From positions 248,001 through 312,000 of the forward strand of contig NZ_PVMZ01000004.1 of assembly GCF_003001815.1 (NCBI RefSeq): DNA of 64,000 nt, read 5' to 3'. Source of the DNA: Actinoplanes italicus. GTDB taxonomy: Bacteria; Actinomycetota; Actinomycetes; Mycobacteriales; Micromonosporaceae. Made by a program: the position numbers and the translations under genes. The notes beneath the pieces are model-generated. The model saw only the letters and a program-made list of their open reading frames with translations. It was not told the DNA's origin and searched no databases. Shown here piece by piece: positions 34,007 to 42,744 of this stretch (position 1 is the stretch's first letter; every line of letters starts with the position of its first letter).

Positions 34007-34201
34007 ATGTCCAAGGCACAGACCATCACCACCCCCGCGGTCTCCGCGAGACTCCTCGCCACCGCCGCCGGCTTCACCGCCATGATGCTCCTGCTGGCCT
34101 ACCTCGTCGCCTTCGACCAGGGCGCCCTCTCCCAGACCGGCATGTACCTGCACGAACTCATGCACGACGGCCGCCACCTGCTCGGTGTCCCGTGCCACTG
34201 A
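34007..34201 (+). CDS. cbtB: CbtB cobalt transporter subunit
   Basis: A 64-residue membrane protein with one helix (LLATAAGFTAMMLLLAYLVA) and the metal-binding C-terminus HELMHDGRHLLGVPCH, which is diagnostic for CbtB. It follows the cobalamin riboswitch with a GGAGG ribosome site and overlaps cbtA by 10 bases. Acts with CbtA in cobalt import for B12 synthesis. Confidence 0.93.
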   Translation: MSKAQTITTPAVSARLLATAAGFTAMMLLLAYLVAFDQGALSQTGMYLHELMHDGRHLLGVPCH

Positions 34202-34947
34202 GCCAGGCCACACCCGGATACATCCAGCTCCTGCTCCGCGGCCTGCTCGCCGGCCTCTTCGCCGGCCTGCTCGCCGGCGGCTTCGCCTACCTCGCCGGCG
34301 AACCCCACGTCGAGGCGGCCATCGCCATCGAAGAAGCCGCCGCACCCGCAGGCGAGACCGCCGAAGAACCCCTCGTCGACCGCGACATCCAGCGCGCCGT
34401 CGGCCTGCCCCTGGCCACCGGCCTCATCGGCCTCGCCCTCGGCGGCATCCTCGCCACCGCCTACACCCTCCTGCGACGCCACCTGCGCACCGGCAGCGAC
34501 ACCCACGCCGCCCTCGGCCTCGCCGCCGCCGGCTACCTCGGCATCGTGCTCATCCCCTTCCTCAAATACCCACCCAACCCACCCGCCGTCGGCGACCCCG
34601 ACACCATCAATCAGCGCACCGCCGCCTACCTCGCCGTACTCGTCCTCGGCCTGGTAGCCGTCTGGGCCGCCACCCTCGCCACCCGCACCCAGACCCACCA
34701 GTGGCGCCGCGCCGCCGCCGGCACCGCCGGCTTCCTGATCGTCGTCACCATCGCCTACACCCTCCTACCGGCCTTCCACGAAGTCCCCGACGACTTCCCG
34801 GCCACCCTGCTCTGGGACTTCCGCATCGCATCCCTCGGCGCCCAGACCGTCCTCTGGACGATCCTCGGCATCACCTTCGCCGCCCTGCTGAACCGGCTCG
34901 CCACCCGCACCGGCACCCCACAGACGGCAACCGTCACCACCGCGTGA
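34192..34947 (+). CDS. cbtA: CbtA cobalt transporter subunit
   Basis: Membrane partner of CbtB, 251 residues with about six helices. LLLRGLLAGLFAGLLAGGFA at the N-terminus and GIVLIPFLKYPPNPPAVGDP in the middle are family hallmarks. An acidic loop (AIEEAAAPAGETAEEPLVD) separates helices one and two. It overlaps cbtB at its start and the phosphatase gene by a GTGA at its end, so all three are translated in series under the riboswitch. Confidence 0.93.
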   Translation: MPLSQATPGYIQLLLRGLLAGLFAGLLAGGFAYLAGEPHVEAAIAIEEAAAPAGETAEEPLVDRDIQRAVGLPLATGLIGLALGGILATAYTLLRRHLRTGSDTHAALGLAAAGYLGIVLIPFLKYPPNPPAVGDPDTINQRTAAYLAVLVLGLVAVWAATLATRTQTHQWRRAAAGTAGFLIVVTIAYTLLPAFHEVPDDFPATLLWDFRIASLGAQTVLWTILGITFAALLNRLATRTGTPQTATVTTA

Positions 34948-35495
34948 CAAGACTGCGGCTCATCGCCGCCGGACACACCCCAGCCCTACGGCACGGCGTG
35001 TTCGGCGGCGACGACGACCTCGACGAAGGCGCCCGCAACGCCACCGCACACCTGCGCGACTCACCCCTGCTGCAACCACGCCTGTACCCCGGCACCCCCT
35101 GGACCGTCGCACCCACACGCGCCGCCCGGCAGACCGCAGCCATCCTCACCACGGCCACCGCCCACGAGGACAGCCAACTACGCGACCCCGGCTACGGCAC
35201 CTGGACCGGCCTCACCCTCGACCAGGTCGACCTCACCGCCTGGCTCACCGACCCCGGCGCCCGACCCCACCACGGCGAGACCCACACCGAGATCACCGCC
35301 CGCGCCGCACAATGGCTGCACACACAGACCAGCCGCAGCCAGACCGTCGTCGCCCACCCCGCCGTCATCCGGGCCCTGCTCGCCACCGCCCTCGACCTGC
35401 CCGCCGGCCACCACCACCAGCTGGCCGTGTCACCGCTGGCCGTCGCCCACCTCACCCACCACCACCGCTGGGTCCTGCACCTGCCAACCGCCTGA
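34944..35495 (+). CDS. Histidine phosphatase-fold protein of the cobalt/B12 operon
   Basis: A 183-residue phosphoglycerate-mutase-like protein, possibly a CobC-type alpha-ribazole-phosphate phosphatase, judged from context. The usual RHG motif is changed: TRLRLIAAGHTPALRHG keeps the His but lacks the preceding Arg. Other family features are present: PTRAARQTAA, DPGYGTWTGLTLDQV and the second His in TVVAHPAVIRALL. GTG start overlaps the cbtA stop. Catalysis is therefore uncertain. The 3' end overlaps the convergent kinase gene by 66 bases. Confidence 0.75.
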   Translation: MTRLRLIAAGHTPALRHGVFGGDDDLDEGARNATAHLRDSPLLQPRLYPGTPWTVAPTRAARQTAAILTTATAHEDSQLRDPGYGTWTGLTLDQVDLTAWLTDPGARPHHGETHTEITARAAQWLHTQTSRSQTVVAHPAVIRALLATALDLPAGHHHQLAVSPLAVAHLTHHHRWVLHLPTA

Positions 35496-36035
35496 GGCAC
35501 GCAACCGGTCGAACGCCCTCGCCCCCGCCAGCCGCTCCAGCACGCCGGCGATCACCCGCGCACACTGCTGCGGACTCGACATCGTGGTGTCGACGACCAC
35601 ATCCCGGTCACCGATCTCATAAACCAGCGTCTGCGACCGCGCCAAACCCACCGGCCGATCCCCACGCGCCCGCTCCCGCCGATCCAGCTCCGCCGGCGAA
35701 CACCGCACCTCGACCAGCGTCACCTCGAACCCGGCCAGCACCACCAGCAGATCCGCCAGCCGCCACCGCTCACTCAACGGATAATCCATCACCACGTCGT
35801 TACCGGCCGACGCCAGACCCGCCACCGCCCGGTGATAACCCCGCCGCGTCCGCACCAGCATCGCCGCGATCTCCGCGTCGCCGAGCACCCGCGTATGCAC
35901 CGTCGACCGCATCTCCCCCAACCCGTCCACCGGGAAGAAGAACCACGGATCCGCCAGCAGCCCCAGCAACGCCCGGCCCACACTGGTCTTACCCGAACTC
36001 GACGCCCCATTGAGCAGCACCACCCGGCCAGTCAC
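35430..36035 (-). CDS. Chloramphenicol phosphotransferase-like kinase
   Basis: P-loop kinase of the CPT family (201 residues). Walker A is VVLLNGASSSGKTSVGRAL. The segment FFPVDGLGEM supplies the Asp equivalent to the catalytic base of Streptomyces venezuelae CPT. VRCSPAELDRRERARGDRPVG and DVVVDTTMSS also match that enzyme closely. CPT inactivates chloramphenicol by 3-O-phosphorylation; many homologues have unknown substrates. The last 30 residues go beyond the usual family length and overlap the phosphatase gene. Confidence 0.85.
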   Translation of the reverse strand: MTGRVVLLNGASSSGKTSVGRALLGLLADPWFFFPVDGLGEMRSTVHTRVLGDAEIAAMLVRTRRGYHRAVAGLASAGNDVVMDYPLSERWRLADLLVVLAGFEVTLVEVRCSPAELDRRERARGDRPVGLARSQTLVYEIGDRDVVVDTTMSSPQQCARVIAGVLERLAGARAFDRLRASGGWQVQDPAVVVGEVGDGQR

Positions 36036-36058
36036 GCCCCGACCGTACAGTGATCACC

Positions 36059-36523
36059 ATGCCCCTGCGCATCACCATCGACGACCTCACCGGACCCGAC
36101 ATCACAGCCCTGCTCCAAGAACACGTCGACCAGATGCGCGCCATCACCCCACCCGAAAGCAAACACGCCCTCGACCTCGACGCCCTACGCCACCCCGACA
36201 TCACCCTCTGGACCGCCCACGACGGCGACCAACTCCTCGGCTGCGCCGCCCTCAAACACCTCGACCCCCACAACGCAGAAATCAAATCCATGCGTACGGC
36301 CACCCGCGCCCAACGCCGCGGCGTCGCCGCCACCCTGCTCACCCACCTCATCGAACAGGCCCGCCACCGCGGCTACCAGCGCCTCTACCTCGAAACCGGC
36401 GCAGCAGACTTCTTCGCCCCCGCCCGCACCCTCTACCAGCGATTCGGCTTCCAACCCTGCGAACCGTTCGCCGACTACCGACCCGACCCCAACAGCGTCC
36501 ACCTCACTAAACTCCTCACGTGA
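36059..36523 (+). CDS. GNAT-family N-acetyltransferase
   Basis: A 154-residue acetyltransferase. The acetyl-CoA motif is AEIKSMRTATRAQRRGVAATLL; the preceding strand LLGCAALKHLD and the late YLETGAADFFAPARTLYQRF are typical. The ATG is chosen because TACAGT lies seven bases upstream; a GTG three codons earlier falls within that box. Coupled by GTGA to a second GNAT gene. Substrate unknown. Confidence 0.9.
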   Translation: MPLRITIDDLTGPDITALLQEHVDQMRAITPPESKHALDLDALRHPDITLWTAHDGDQLLGCAALKHLDPHNAEIKSMRTATRAQRRGVAATLLTHLIEQARHRGYQRLYLETGAADFFAPARTLYQRFGFQPCEPFADYRPDPNSVHLTKLLT

Positions 36524-36966
36524 TCACCCCGCTCACCCTCGACGACCTCGACGCCTGCGCCACCCTGTTCGCCCGCACCTTCAGCGAACCACCCTGGAAC
36601 GAAACCTGGCACCACACCGACGCCCACCAGCGCCTCACCGACATGCACCACACCCCACGCAGCCACGGCGCCCGCGCCACCACTCCCGACGGCACCCTCA
36701 CCGGCTTCGCCATCGGACACCTGCAGCGGTACGGCCCCGACGACCACTTCTTCCTCCAGGAGATGTGCGTCGACCCCACCCACCAGCGGCAACGCATCGG
36801 CACCCACCTGCTCGACGCCCTCGCCCAGCAACTACCCCACATCCGCCACTGGTACCTGCTCACCGCCCGCGACAGCCCCGCCGCCCACTTCTACACCGCA
36901 CACGGCTTCCACCCCGCCGCACGCAGCACCGTCTACGGCCGCATCACCGACTGCGCGATCAACTGA
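36520..36966 (+). CDS. GNAT-family N-acetyltransferase
   Basis: A 148-residue acetyltransferase starting with GTG inside the stop of the previous gene. The acetyl-CoA signature is FLQEMCVDPTHQRQRIGTHLLDAL, with HWYLLTARDSPAAHFYTAHGF at the C-terminus. The two adjacent enzymes are only distantly similar, so this is an old pair rather than a recent duplication. Substrate unknown. Confidence 0.9.
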   Translation: MITPLTLDDLDACATLFARTFSEPPWNETWHHTDAHQRLTDMHHTPRSHGARATTPDGTLTGFAIGHLQRYGPDDHFFLQEMCVDPTHQRQRIGTHLLDALAQQLPHIRHWYLLTARDSPAAHFYTAHGFHPAARSTVYGRITDCAIN

Positions 36967-36996
36967 ACAGCGCCGCTGCGCCTGCCCCCCCCGACA

Positions 36997-37027
36997 GCCG
37001 TGCCGCGCAGCCACTCCGAGGCACGGC
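36997..37027. terminator. Possible bidirectional terminator between GNAT and MerR genes
   Basis: An 8-bp inverted repeat GCCGTGCC / GGCACGGC with a 15-base loop sits between two convergent genes. Without a U-tract it is only a candidate. Confidence 0.35.
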
Positions 37028-37106
37028 ACATCCGGCGGCGGGAATGCCGGACGGCGGCCTGGCTGGTTCACCCGGGCCGCCGTCCGCAGAACAGGAATCA
37101 GCGTGA

Positions 37107-37427
37107 TCAGACGGCGCCGACCTGCTGACGGCACTCGTGGTCACGGTTGTGCTGAAGGGCTTCCTCGAGCTGGTCCTCGAGAATGATGATCCGGCAGGCC
37201 GCCTCCAGAGCCGTGCCCTGGTCGACCATCTCCCGCGCCCGGGCGGCCAGCCGCAGCTGATAGCGGGAGTAACGGCGATGCCCGCCGGCGGAGCGGAACG
37301 GGATGATCAGTTTCGCCTCGTCGAGGCGGCGCAGGAAGTCCTGCGAGGCGCCGACGATCTCGGCGGCGCGGCCCATCGTGTAGGCGGGGTAGTCGTCGTC
37401 GTTGAGCATGTCGTCGGGTTGGGCCAT
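37107..37427 (-). CDS. MerR-like HTH regulator without effector domain
   Basis: A 106-residue protein holding a MerR winged helix (YTMGRAAEIVGASQDFLRRLDEAKLI, RSAGGHRRYSRYQLRLAARARE) and a short helical dimerisation tail. There is no ligand or metal domain. ATG is preceded by GAGGA. It stands alone after a strong hairpin and borders a gene-poor stretch. Small MerR-like proteins of this type are common in actinomycetes; the regulon is unknown. Confidence 0.85.
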   Translation of the reverse strand: MAQPDDMLNDDDYPAYTMGRAAEIVGASQDFLRRLDEAKLIIPFRSAGGHRRYSRYQLRLAARAREMVDQGTALEAACRIIILEDQLEEALQHNRDHECRQQVGAV

Positions 37428-37448
37428 ACACGTCCTCGTCACGAACGA

Positions 37449-37477
37449 GGGCCCCGGCGCGACATGCGCCGGGGCCC
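37449..37477 (-). terminator. Strong hairpin: perfect 12-bp stem
   Basis: GGGCCCCGGCGC, loop GACAT, GCGCCGGGGCCC. It lies 5 bases beyond the stop of a weak minus-strand reading frame (37482-37730) and 22 bases upstream of the MerR start. It could terminate transcription entering from the gene-poor region, or act in the MerR leader. Confidence 0.6.
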
Positions 37478-38150
37478 AGGGTTACGGGTTGAACACACCA
37501 TCTACCGACAGGTTCGTCGGGTTCTCTTTTCCGCACCATTCCTCTGTCAGAGACAGCGGGTGCGAGGATCGCATAAGCGTGACCGGAGACCACCTCACGT
37601 TCGATGTGACTGCGGTGTCCACCTCAGAACTGGAACTGCGTCCTGACGGCGGGCGATCCAACGGCGTCAAACCCTCCCTTTCCTCTACTTCCAACAACCT
37701 GCGTACTGACCGTCGATGTCGGAGCCCCACGCGACTTCATGGCCCCACACATGTGCGACGGATCCTTGCTGCATCAGGCGGAGCCACGAACCTTGCACCG
37801 GCCTGCCTGCGCCTGCCCTGACCTGGAATTACGTCAAGGTCTTGTCGTGCACCTGCCGTCTTGCCTGCGGTGATGCCGTTCCACCGCGATTACCGAGCGA
37901 GCCACGAGCAATTCCGGGCCCTGCTTCGACGCTCGGCCTGTTACGTCGGCGTCTTCAACCGATCCTCGTTGTCAACGGAGACAACACTAACCAGCCCCAC
38001 CCAGAATGTCTAGTCCGCAGAGACCAGATTTTCTCGGCGACTCCTCCCAGCTTCCAGCCGCCGAGCATTGCCACCCAAACTCAGCGACTACCCGGGCGAC
38101 GCTCCCGCCACCGACGACATCCCCGATGGCAGGAGCGTCACACACTCCGC
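37478..38150. other. Gene-poor stretch
   Basis: No convincing gene. The GC content is visibly lower than around it. One minus-strand frame (37482-37730, 82 codons, ending LSVDGVFNP) stops directly before the strong hairpin, but its codon use is unlike the neighbours and it has no family resemblance. It may be a decayed gene end. Confidence 0.5.
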
Positions 38151-38990
38151 CTACAACATCCCGTCCAACGCCGGAATCAGCTCCCGCTCCTCGTACTCCA
38201 GATGCTTCTCCAGCTCACCGGCCAACACGCCGACCTCCGCGATCAACGCGCCACGCTCCACCGCCGGATCCGACACCACCGACCGCAACCGCTCCACCAG
38301 CGCCGCCACCGCCACATGCTCGGCACGCAACCGCTCGATCACCGGCGCCAGCTGCGGATAGGCATACTCCAGCCCCGGAAACATGCCCTGATCCTCACGC
38401 ACATGATGACCGTGCAACCCCGCACACAGGCTCAGGCAGTTCACCCGCAACTGCGCCCCCAGCACCGCCCCCGACCCGGCCACCTCAGCCCGGATCAACG
38501 ACAACTCCCGCCGGAACGCGTCATGCACCAGCCGCAGCATCTCCCCCGGCGACCCGGCACCCGACCGCGGCGGCCCCGACATCGGCAGCGCCTCCAACGC
38601 CACCACCGGCAACACCCGCCCCGACTGCCGTTCGTAGCCGGCCCACCCGGCGTCCTGCTCGACCGCCCGCGCGAACGCGTCGTCGCGCTCCCTGCCGGCC
38701 AGCATCACCGCGGCGGCCTCGTAGACGAACACCCCGTCCTCGACCGTGGCGACCGGCTTGGCCAGCAGATTGTGATACCAGGCCGGGTGCCGCCGCGACC
38801 CACCGTTGGAACCGATCACCAGCACCCGCTCACCATCGGGCAGATAACCCAGCGGAACGGTGTGCCGGTTACCGCTACGGGCCCCGGTCGTGGTCAGCAG
38901 CAACAACCGGGCCCCTTCGAACATCCCGCCGACCCGGCCATTGCTGGCCCGGAACTCGGCGATGACAGAAGCATTGAAATCGTTCGGCAT
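38151..38990 (-). CDS. Deazaflavin-dependent nitroreductase (Ddn-like) fused to a hemerythrin HHE domain
   Basis: Two domains in 279 residues. The N-terminal half is the F420-binding split-barrel fold of Ddn-like enzymes (LLLTTTGARSGNRHTVPLGY, LVIGSNGGSRRHPAWYHNLL). The C-terminal half has the hemerythrin-like HHE pattern (LHGHHVREDQGMFPGLE, RAEHVAVAALVERL, HLEYEERELIPALD), expected to hold a di-iron centre. A flavin-type reductase joined to an oxygen or NO-binding domain suggests a redox or nitrosative-stress role; this is inference. Start ATG at MPNDFNASVI. Confidence 0.87.
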   Translation of the reverse strand: MPNDFNASVIAEFRASNGRVGGMFEGARLLLLTTTGARSGNRHTVPLGYLPDGERVLVIGSNGGSRRHPAWYHNLLAKPVATVEDGVFVYEAAAVMLAGRERDDAFARAVEQDAGWAGYERQSGRVLPVVALEALPMSGPPRSGAGSPGEMLRLVHDAFRRELSLIRAEVAGSGAVLGAQLRVNCLSLCAGLHGHHVREDQGMFPGLEYAYPQLAPVIERLRAEHVAVAALVERLRSVVSDPAVERGALIAEVGVLAGELEKHLEYEERELIPALDGML

Positions 38991-39554
38991 TCTCGACTTT
39001 CGGTAGTCCAGTGACTGATCTCCACGGGCGCACACGTCGAGGCGCGCCCGGATACGCCGGCCCCGCCCGTCGTCAGGGGCGGTCGGCGTGCGAATGAAGA
39101 GGTGGCGCGATCAGCACACTGGCGGGGCGCGGGCGGCAGCAGGCGACCGTGGCGGTCGCCCGGCGATCACGCGCTAGCCGGGTGCCCCACTCGGTAATGG
39201 CACAAGGCCGACCCGGCAGTCACGACGCCCACCATACCTGCCCGCGCAACGTGTGGGGTTGTCGGCGAAGCCGTCCTTCTGTATTTGATCTGCGGGTGCG
39301 GCTTGCCGCACTACTTCTAAGCCATCCTAGGATACTACTCCAGTAGGCCGTTCAAGCGCGGCAGCCGCCGGCGTCCCTCTTCCTCGTCACCGAAGCCCCA
39401 GAACGCTCCCAGCCGCGGATATGCCCTCATGCGCCAGTCGCTCGCCGGTCCGGCCAACTCCCCCCGAGCGCAGCTCGTCGAACAGCTCCTGTACCCGCCG
39501 GATCCACCACCGAGCTCCGTGCGGCGTGGACCAGCCTCCAGAGCCTCTGCACGC
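38991..39554. other. Intergenic region with dispersed element copy A and a possible gene remnant
   Basis: No intact gene. On the minus strand two overlapping frames give protein-like C-termini: one contains WWIRRVQELFDELRSG and ends in TGA; the other contains AYPRLGAFWGFGDEEEG and stops at 39335. They could be the two sides of a frameshifted gene end. The stop at 39335 directly abuts the CATCCTAGGA of element copy A. I could not assign a family. Confidence 0.35.
39261..39332. repeat. Dispersed intergenic element, copy A
   Basis: Contains GTCGGCGAAGCCGTCCT (39261-39277), the hairpin GTGCGGC-TT-GCCGCAC (39296-39311) and TTCTAAGCCATCCTAGGA ending at 39332. Copy B at 49084-49159 has the same parts in the same order and orientation. 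Confidence 0.8.
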
Positions 39555-40115
39555 TCACGCCGACACGGTACGGACGTGACCTCGGCCAGCCGCCGGGGCC
39601 CGCATGCCGAGCCACTGTTCGGCGTCCCAGGCCACGAACCGTTCCACCTCGGTGAAGCCCAGCTTCGCGGCCAGCCGCATCGAGGCGGTGTTGGCGCTCT
39701 GCGTGGTGAGTACCACCGGCTCGCCCGGCCGAACGCTCTCGAACCAGTCCAGTGCCGCCGCGCAGGCCTCGGCGGCGTACCCGGAGCCCCACACCCGCGG
39801 CAGGAACAGATAGCCCAGGTCGGCCTTGCCGGCGGCGGCCGGACGCCCGTGCTCCGGCACCCGGCGCAGCAGGATGTGGCCGATCATCGTCCCGTCGAGT
39901 TCGGCGACGAAACTCCCCCGCCACCGCTCCGGCACCTCCGGCAGCCGCTGCTCGAGTTCGCCGCGGTCCCCCGGGCCGCCCAGGTAGGTGTGCACCCGCG
40001 GCGACGCCAGCAGCTCGACGAACACCGCCCGGTCGCGCGTCTCGGGCTCGCGCAGCACCAGTCGCGCGGTGCGGATCGGTTCCGGCGGCCAGGCGACGTC
40101 AGCGAGCTCCATCAT
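39555..40115 (-). CDS. GNAT-family (RimJ/RimL-like) N-acetyltransferase
   Basis: A 186-residue acetyltransferase with the RimJ-type opening IRTARLVLREPETRD and the acetyl-CoA segment LGYLFLPRVWGSGYAAEACAAAL, then LTTQSANTASMRLAAKLGF. Start chosen at the first of two adjacent ATGs. Relatives acetylate protein N-termini or small molecules; the substrate is unknown here. Confidence 0.9.
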   Translation of the reverse strand: MMELADVAWPPEPIRTARLVLREPETRDRAVFVELLASPRVHTYLGGPGDRGELEQRLPEVPERWRGSFVAELDGTMIGHILLRRVPEHGRPAAAGKADLGYLFLPRVWGSGYAAEACAAALDWFESVRPGEPVVLTTQSANTASMRLAAKLGFTEVERFVAWDAEQWLGMRAPAAGRGHVRTVSA

Positions 40116-40260
40116 GGCGGCCAGCCAACCAGCCGCACCGCCGAGGATCAAGGCACACCGTCGCCGAACGGTGCGGTTCCGGTCCTGCCTTCACTTCGCG
40201 GGCGACTGCGCGGCGCCGGACGGTCACGTAGGGCGCCGCGCAATCCGGGCATGCGGGCTG

Positions 40261-40629
40261 TCAGCACTGATGGGTGCTGCCCCCGTCTTCCAGCTCGGAG
40301 TCCGAGGCCCAGCCGCGCACGACTTGGGTGTCGTCGGAGGCCTCCAGATGCGTCCAGCTTGTGCCATCGGCAGCTATGACGTAGCAGTGGTAGGTCACCG
40401 AGTCGGTGAGCTCCCCCCAGGCGACCGTGTGACAGTCGGTGCTGGGGCCGGTGTAGATGCCGACGCTGTCGCTGGTGAATCCGCCGGACTGCATCGTCAC
40501 CTTCCACGAAGGACGTTGACACGCCATGCCGGCCGCGGCGTCCTGTCCCGCAGTGCTCGTTGCCGCCTGGGCGGGCGCGCCCGCGAACACGAGCGGTATT
40601 GCGATCATCCAAACGCTGATTCGGCGCAT
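40261..40629 (-). CDS. Small secreted SH3-like protein
   Basis: A 122-residue exported protein: signal peptide MRRISVWMIAIPLVFAGAPA with cleavage after AQA, then a mature domain with four cysteines. VGIYTGPSTDCHTVAWGEL and VRGWASDSELEDGG resemble the bacterial SH3-like domains seen in secreted actinobacterial proteins. ATG is preceded by AGGAGG. It lies near a second small secreted protein on the same strand. Function unknown, possibly cell-wall binding. Confidence 0.8.
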   Translation of the reverse strand: MRRISVWMIAIPLVFAGAPAQAATSTAGQDAAAGMACQRPSWKVTMQSGGFTSDSVGIYTGPSTDCHTVAWGELTDSVTYHCYVIAADGTSWTHLEASDDTQVVRGWASDSELEDGGSTHQC

Positions 40630-40991
<362 letters not shown>

Positions 40992-41387
40992 TCAGTTGTA
41001 GGTGATCTCGGCCTCGCCGGTCGATGTGTTGATCACGAACATCGCGAGGCAATTCATGTAGTTGTCGCCGATCTCCACGATGTCGCCGTTGTCGCTGTAG
41101 AACACGAGTGTGGTCTCGCCCGGATCTATGTACCTCGGTATCTCTTGCTCACCTTTCCAATTGCGCCAGTACGCGAATATCCGAGCCGAGGTGTTGTTGG
41201 TGACGAATATCTCCTTTGTGCTGCCCTGCTCGATCTGCGGAGAGGCCGCGTGCGTGTCGCATTTGCGGTACGAGGCCCCGACGTAGTCCCAGGGCCCGGG
41301 ACCTGCGGCGGCACCGGCCGGAACGCTGGGCACCAGCGCGAACACGAGTGTTCCGGCGATGGCCGCCATCCGGCTTCGAGCGTTCAT
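40992..41387 (-). CDS. Small secreted protein of unknown function
   Basis: A 131-residue exported protein with signal peptide MNARSRMAAIAGTLVFALVP and cleavage near AGAAA. The mature part contains two cysteines (YRKCDTHA, NYMNCLAM) and alternating beta-strand patterns (TKEIFVTNNTSARIFAYWRN). ATG is preceded by CAGGAGGA. The family is not recognised. It may be related in role to the other small secreted protein about 360 bases away. Confidence 0.8.
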   Translation of the reverse strand: MNARSRMAAIAGTLVFALVPSVPAGAAAGPGPWDYVGASYRKCDTHAASPQIEQGSTKEIFVTNNTSARIFAYWRNWKGEQEIPRYIDPGETTLVFYSDNGDIVEIGDNYMNCLAMFVINTSTGEAEITYN

Positions 41388-41678
41388 GGAGTCCTCCTGA
41401 GCAAGATTGTTTTCGATGGAAATGGGTTGGCATTCAGCCTACTCACGGTGAGCCGGGGCCGGTTGAGAAAATGCGTTTACCCATTTTCGGGAACTTTGTT
41501 CGCGGTCATTCGATCGGACCTTTCCCGCGATTCCGAAACGTTTTCGGCCGGCGTCTGCGCGAGACGGAAATGTGGCCCGGGGCGGCCGCCGGGACCGCCC
41601 GGCCGCGGCCGATGATCGTACGCCGCATGGAATTGATGATGTTGACTGTCTTTCAGGTGGCGGCCGCCCGACTGCGCG

Positions 41679-41728
<50 letters not shown>

Positions 41729-41795
41729 CGATGCCGCGGCCGGAGGATCCGGGGACCGCGCCGGGTGAGGTGTTCGCGACGCTGCCCGATCCGGC

Positions 41796-41998
41796 GCCGA
41801 GGTCCTCGAGCTGTCCGACGAGACGACCTCACGGCTGGTCGTGGCCCGGGCGCACAGCGGCGCGGGCCGCGCGCAGCATGTCCTCGGCGACGCGGCCGCG
41901 GCCCGGGAACACTGTGCCCGCGCATTGCGGATCTTCCGCGACCTGGAGGTCACCGACCCGCCCAGCTCGAGCAGCTGCGAGCCGTACTGGAAAACTGA
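41796..41998 (+). pseudogene. 3' remnant of a TPR-containing regulator (AfsR/STAND type)
   Basis: Reads AEVLELSDETTSRLVVARAH then HVLGDAAAAREHCARALRIF and RDLEVTDP in one frame. A one-base deletion moves it to AQLEQLRAVLEN and a TGA stop. This is the typical last TPR and tail of actinobacterial AfsR/NB-ARC regulators such as the intact one at 46.4 kb. No N-terminal part remains; the poly-G run lies 67 bases upstream. The rest of 41388-42059 has no gene. Confidence 0.65.
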
Positions 41999-42009
41999 TC
42001 TTTAATTCT

Positions 42010-42040
42010 TGCGTGCTACGCATCTTTGCGTGACCCGCAA
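42010..42040. promoter_or_regulatory. Two inverted repeats upstream of a TetR gene
   Basis: TGCGT-GCT-ACGCA at 42010-42022 and TTGCG-TGACC-CGCAA at 42026-42040, sharing the direct core TTGCGTG. They lie just upstream of the TAGCGT -10-like box (42048-42053). They are probable operators for autoregulation and for control of the downstream monooxygenase. Confidence 0.65.
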
Positions 42041-42059
42041 GTTCTGTTAGCGTGGTGGC

Positions 42060-42677
42060 ATGACGGGGCTACGGGAGCGCAAGAAGGCCGAGACACGCGC
42101 CGCGCTCGGCTGGGCCGCGATCCACCTCACCGCCGAACGCGGCTACGACAACGTCCGCGTCGAGGACATCGCCGAGGCGGCCGGAGTCTCCCCGCGCACC
42201 TTCAACAACTACTTCTCCAGCAAGGCCGAGGCGATCGCCTCGCGCCACCTCGACCGCAGCCTGCGCACCGCCGCCGCACTTCGCGAACGCCCCGCCGGCG
42301 AGCCACTCTGGACCGCGCTCACCCACGCCGCGCTGGAACAGTTCACCCGCGGCCCCGAGGTCGACGCGATGCCGTCGCCCGCCCACGCCCAGTGGGCGGC
42401 CGGTGTCCGCGCCATGCTCGCCGAACCCGCACTGCAGGGCGAACGCCTGCGGGCCACCGCGATCGCCGAGGCCGAACTCGCCGCCGCCGTCGCCGACCGC
42501 ACCGGCACCGACCTCACCACCGACATGTATCCGCAGCTCGTCGCGGCCGCCGCCAGCGCCGCCGTCGCGGTCGCCATGGGGCACTTCCTCGCCCATGCCG
42601 ACCCCGCCCCGATCGACCAGCTCATCACCGACGCGTTCGCCCAGGTCGCCGCGGGCCTGCCGGTTCCGCCCCGCTGA
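42060..42677 (+). CDS. TetR-family transcriptional regulator
   Basis: A 205-residue repressor. The N-terminal HTH is ETRAALGWAAIHLTAERGYDNVRVEDIAEAAGVSPRTFNNYFSSK, with the AefR-like RTFNNYF turn. The C-terminal helical domain has no recognised ligand signature. TAGCGT lies six bases before the ATG and no Shine-Dalgarno is seen, so it is probably leaderless. It precedes the FAD monooxygenase by 67 bases on the same strand and likely controls it. Confidence 0.92.
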   Translation: MTGLRERKKAETRAALGWAAIHLTAERGYDNVRVEDIAEAAGVSPRTFNNYFSSKAEAIASRHLDRSLRTAAALRERPAGEPLWTALTHAALEQFTRGPEVDAMPSPAHAQWAAGVRAMLAEPALQGERLRATAIAEAELAAAVADRTGTDLTTDMYPQLVAAAASAAVAVAMGHFLAHADPAPIDQLITDAFAQVAAGLPVPPR

Positions 42678-42744
42678 ACCCGGCCCGCACCACCGGCCGC
42701 GCCCGCCACGCGGCGATGACGCACACCCCGAAAGGATCACGATC

